Source: Symmachiella macrocystis (GTDB lineage Bacteria; Planctomycetota; Planctomycetia; Planctomycetales; Planctomycetaceae). From it: a stretch of 64,000 nucleotides of DNA. The notes under the pieces are model-generated. The model worked only from the letters and a program-made list of their open reading frames with translations, was not told the origin of the DNA and did no database searches. Within the stretch, counting starts at the first letter, position 1. The number at the start of each line of letters is the position of its first letter. The translations under genes were made by a program, and so were the position numbers. The stretch lies in the NCBI RefSeq assembly GCF_007860075.1, contig NZ_SJPP01000001.1, positions 3,011,490 to 3,075,489 on the forward strand, read 5' to 3'. Below, piece after piece: positions 63,537-64,000 of the stretch.

Positions 63537-64000
63537 CTAATTTTGGCCAGCGTCGTTTTGATGTTCGTGGGGTAGGTTTTCCCACTCGGCGCGGACCTGA
63601 TGCAGACCGGTCATGCAGAGTTCGAACTCTTCGCTGAGTCGTCGCAAGATGGGTGCTTCGTCGCGATACGGTTCGTCATCGAATGTGCTGGCGATGAAGT
63701 AGGAGCGTTTGCCCTGTGCGCAGTAGTCGATCAATTGATCTTTGGAACTGGCGCCTTGAAATCTCGGCAGAGCTTCGGGGTAGACCCCGGTCCAGAAGAG
63801 CGTGTAGTCGCCAATGTGGCGGAAGGCTTCCCGTTGCGGTTTGGCTTGTCGAGCCTCCGCTTCGGCCAGCATGTCGACCACTTCGTTGAGGCAGTTGCCT
63901 TCGACGTCACGGACGCGATACATGGCATCGGTGCGGATGAAACGGAGCAGTAACTTGGAGAGGTAGTCAATCAGCGGAGGATCGGCGATGCCCAGATCGT
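63537..64000 (-). CDS. Unknown protein, 5' end beyond the right edge
   Basis: The reading frame stays open from the stop at 63537 to the window edge (about 154 codons). An internal Met at 63923 could be mistaken for the start, but the upstream codons read ...ADPPLIDYLSKLLLRFIRTDA, which is a continuous plausible protein, so the real start is outside. The visible part includes HIGDYTLFWTGVYPEALPRF and YFIASTF. No domain was recognised. Confidence 0.7.
   Translation of the reverse strand, partial: DLGIADPPLIDYLSKLLLRFIRTDAMYRVRDVEGNCLNEVVDMLAEAEARQAKPQREAFRHIGDYTLFWTGVYPEALPRFQGASSKDQLIDYCAQGKRSYFIASTFDDEPYRDEAPILRRLSEEFELCMTGLHQVRAEWENLPHEHQNDAGQN

Overview
The window looks like chromosomal DNA of a planctomycete. 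The evidence is a DUF1501 protein with a Tat signal, two ECF-like sigma factors of the 'RVDASDVVQ' type (one beside a membrane Ser/Thr kinase), a second Ser/Thr kinase, the small basic protein shared by Planctomycetes, Verrucomicrobia and Chlamydiae, a bacterial GH3 protein, a CitG-like/PTPS gene pair, and LpxK (so an outer membrane with lipid A). I saw no rRNA, tRNA, phage, transposase or CRISPR array. Most of the window is housekeeping and metabolic chromosome, with many short palindromic repeats between genes.

Layout. 1-5.1 kb: the end of an RTX-type calcium-binding repeat protein, a radical SAM protein, an ECF-like sigma factor, comB and a class III aminotransferase. 5.3-8.2 kb: a secreted SGNH-hydrolase/nitrilase fusion and a WD40-like lipoprotein. 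8.2-16.3 kb, minus strand: queG, purB, a DUF151 protein, valS with an inserted zinc ribbon, and cimA. cimA is preceded by an unannotated 31-codon leader ORF rich in isoleucine codons, followed by an intrinsic terminator and a possible antiterminator. 16.5-21.3 kb: small membrane proteins, an SRPBCC protein, miaA and the DUF1501 protein. 21.9-26.8 kb: an outer-membrane-like protein, a tandem pair of unknown exported proteins, a glmU that lacks most of its acetyltransferase domain, and prs. 27-31.2 kb: a ParDE-type toxin-antitoxin pair, a Ser/Thr kinase, a GH3 protein and the small basic protein. 31.6-35.6 kb: a five-gene fatty-acid-type cluster (ketosynthase, two FabZ-type dehydratases, an ACP with a large insertion, a ketoreductase). 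36-40 kb: a PilZ protein, hemL, a COG0731-type radical SAM protein and a small membrane protein. 40.1-43.7 kb: parB, a long repeat-rich intergenic region with parS-like palindromes, and a family-39 glycosyltransferase. 43.8-51 kb: the CitG-like/PTPS pair, a secreted low-complexity protein, a sigma factor plus kinase, glgC and an SDR. 51.1-54.2 kb: an acyl-CoA dehydrogenase-like protein, the acetolactate synthase small subunit and ilvC. 54.3-64 kb: tandem paralogous membrane proteins with zinc-ribbon-like cysteines, lpxK, an isocitrate/isopropylmalate dehydrogenase, a TIGR01777 epimerase, small unknowns, an ABC ATPase with an exporter-type permease, and a gene running off the right edge.

How parts fit together. 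cimA, the acetolactate synthase small subunit and ilvC belong to isoleucine/valine synthesis. The cimA leader suggests classical ribosome-mediated attenuation sensing charged tRNA-Ile, and this is the strongest candidate for an undescribed regulatory element here. parB lies next to several GTTCCACGTGGAAC-type palindromes, which probably mark a parS cluster. Several dispersed repeat families (a CTCTCCC/GGGAGAG hairpin, CACTGGCGG hairpins, AGTGGCC/CCGGCCACT and GCCTACTGCCTAC strings) fill intergenic space and in places supply gene ends and stop codons.
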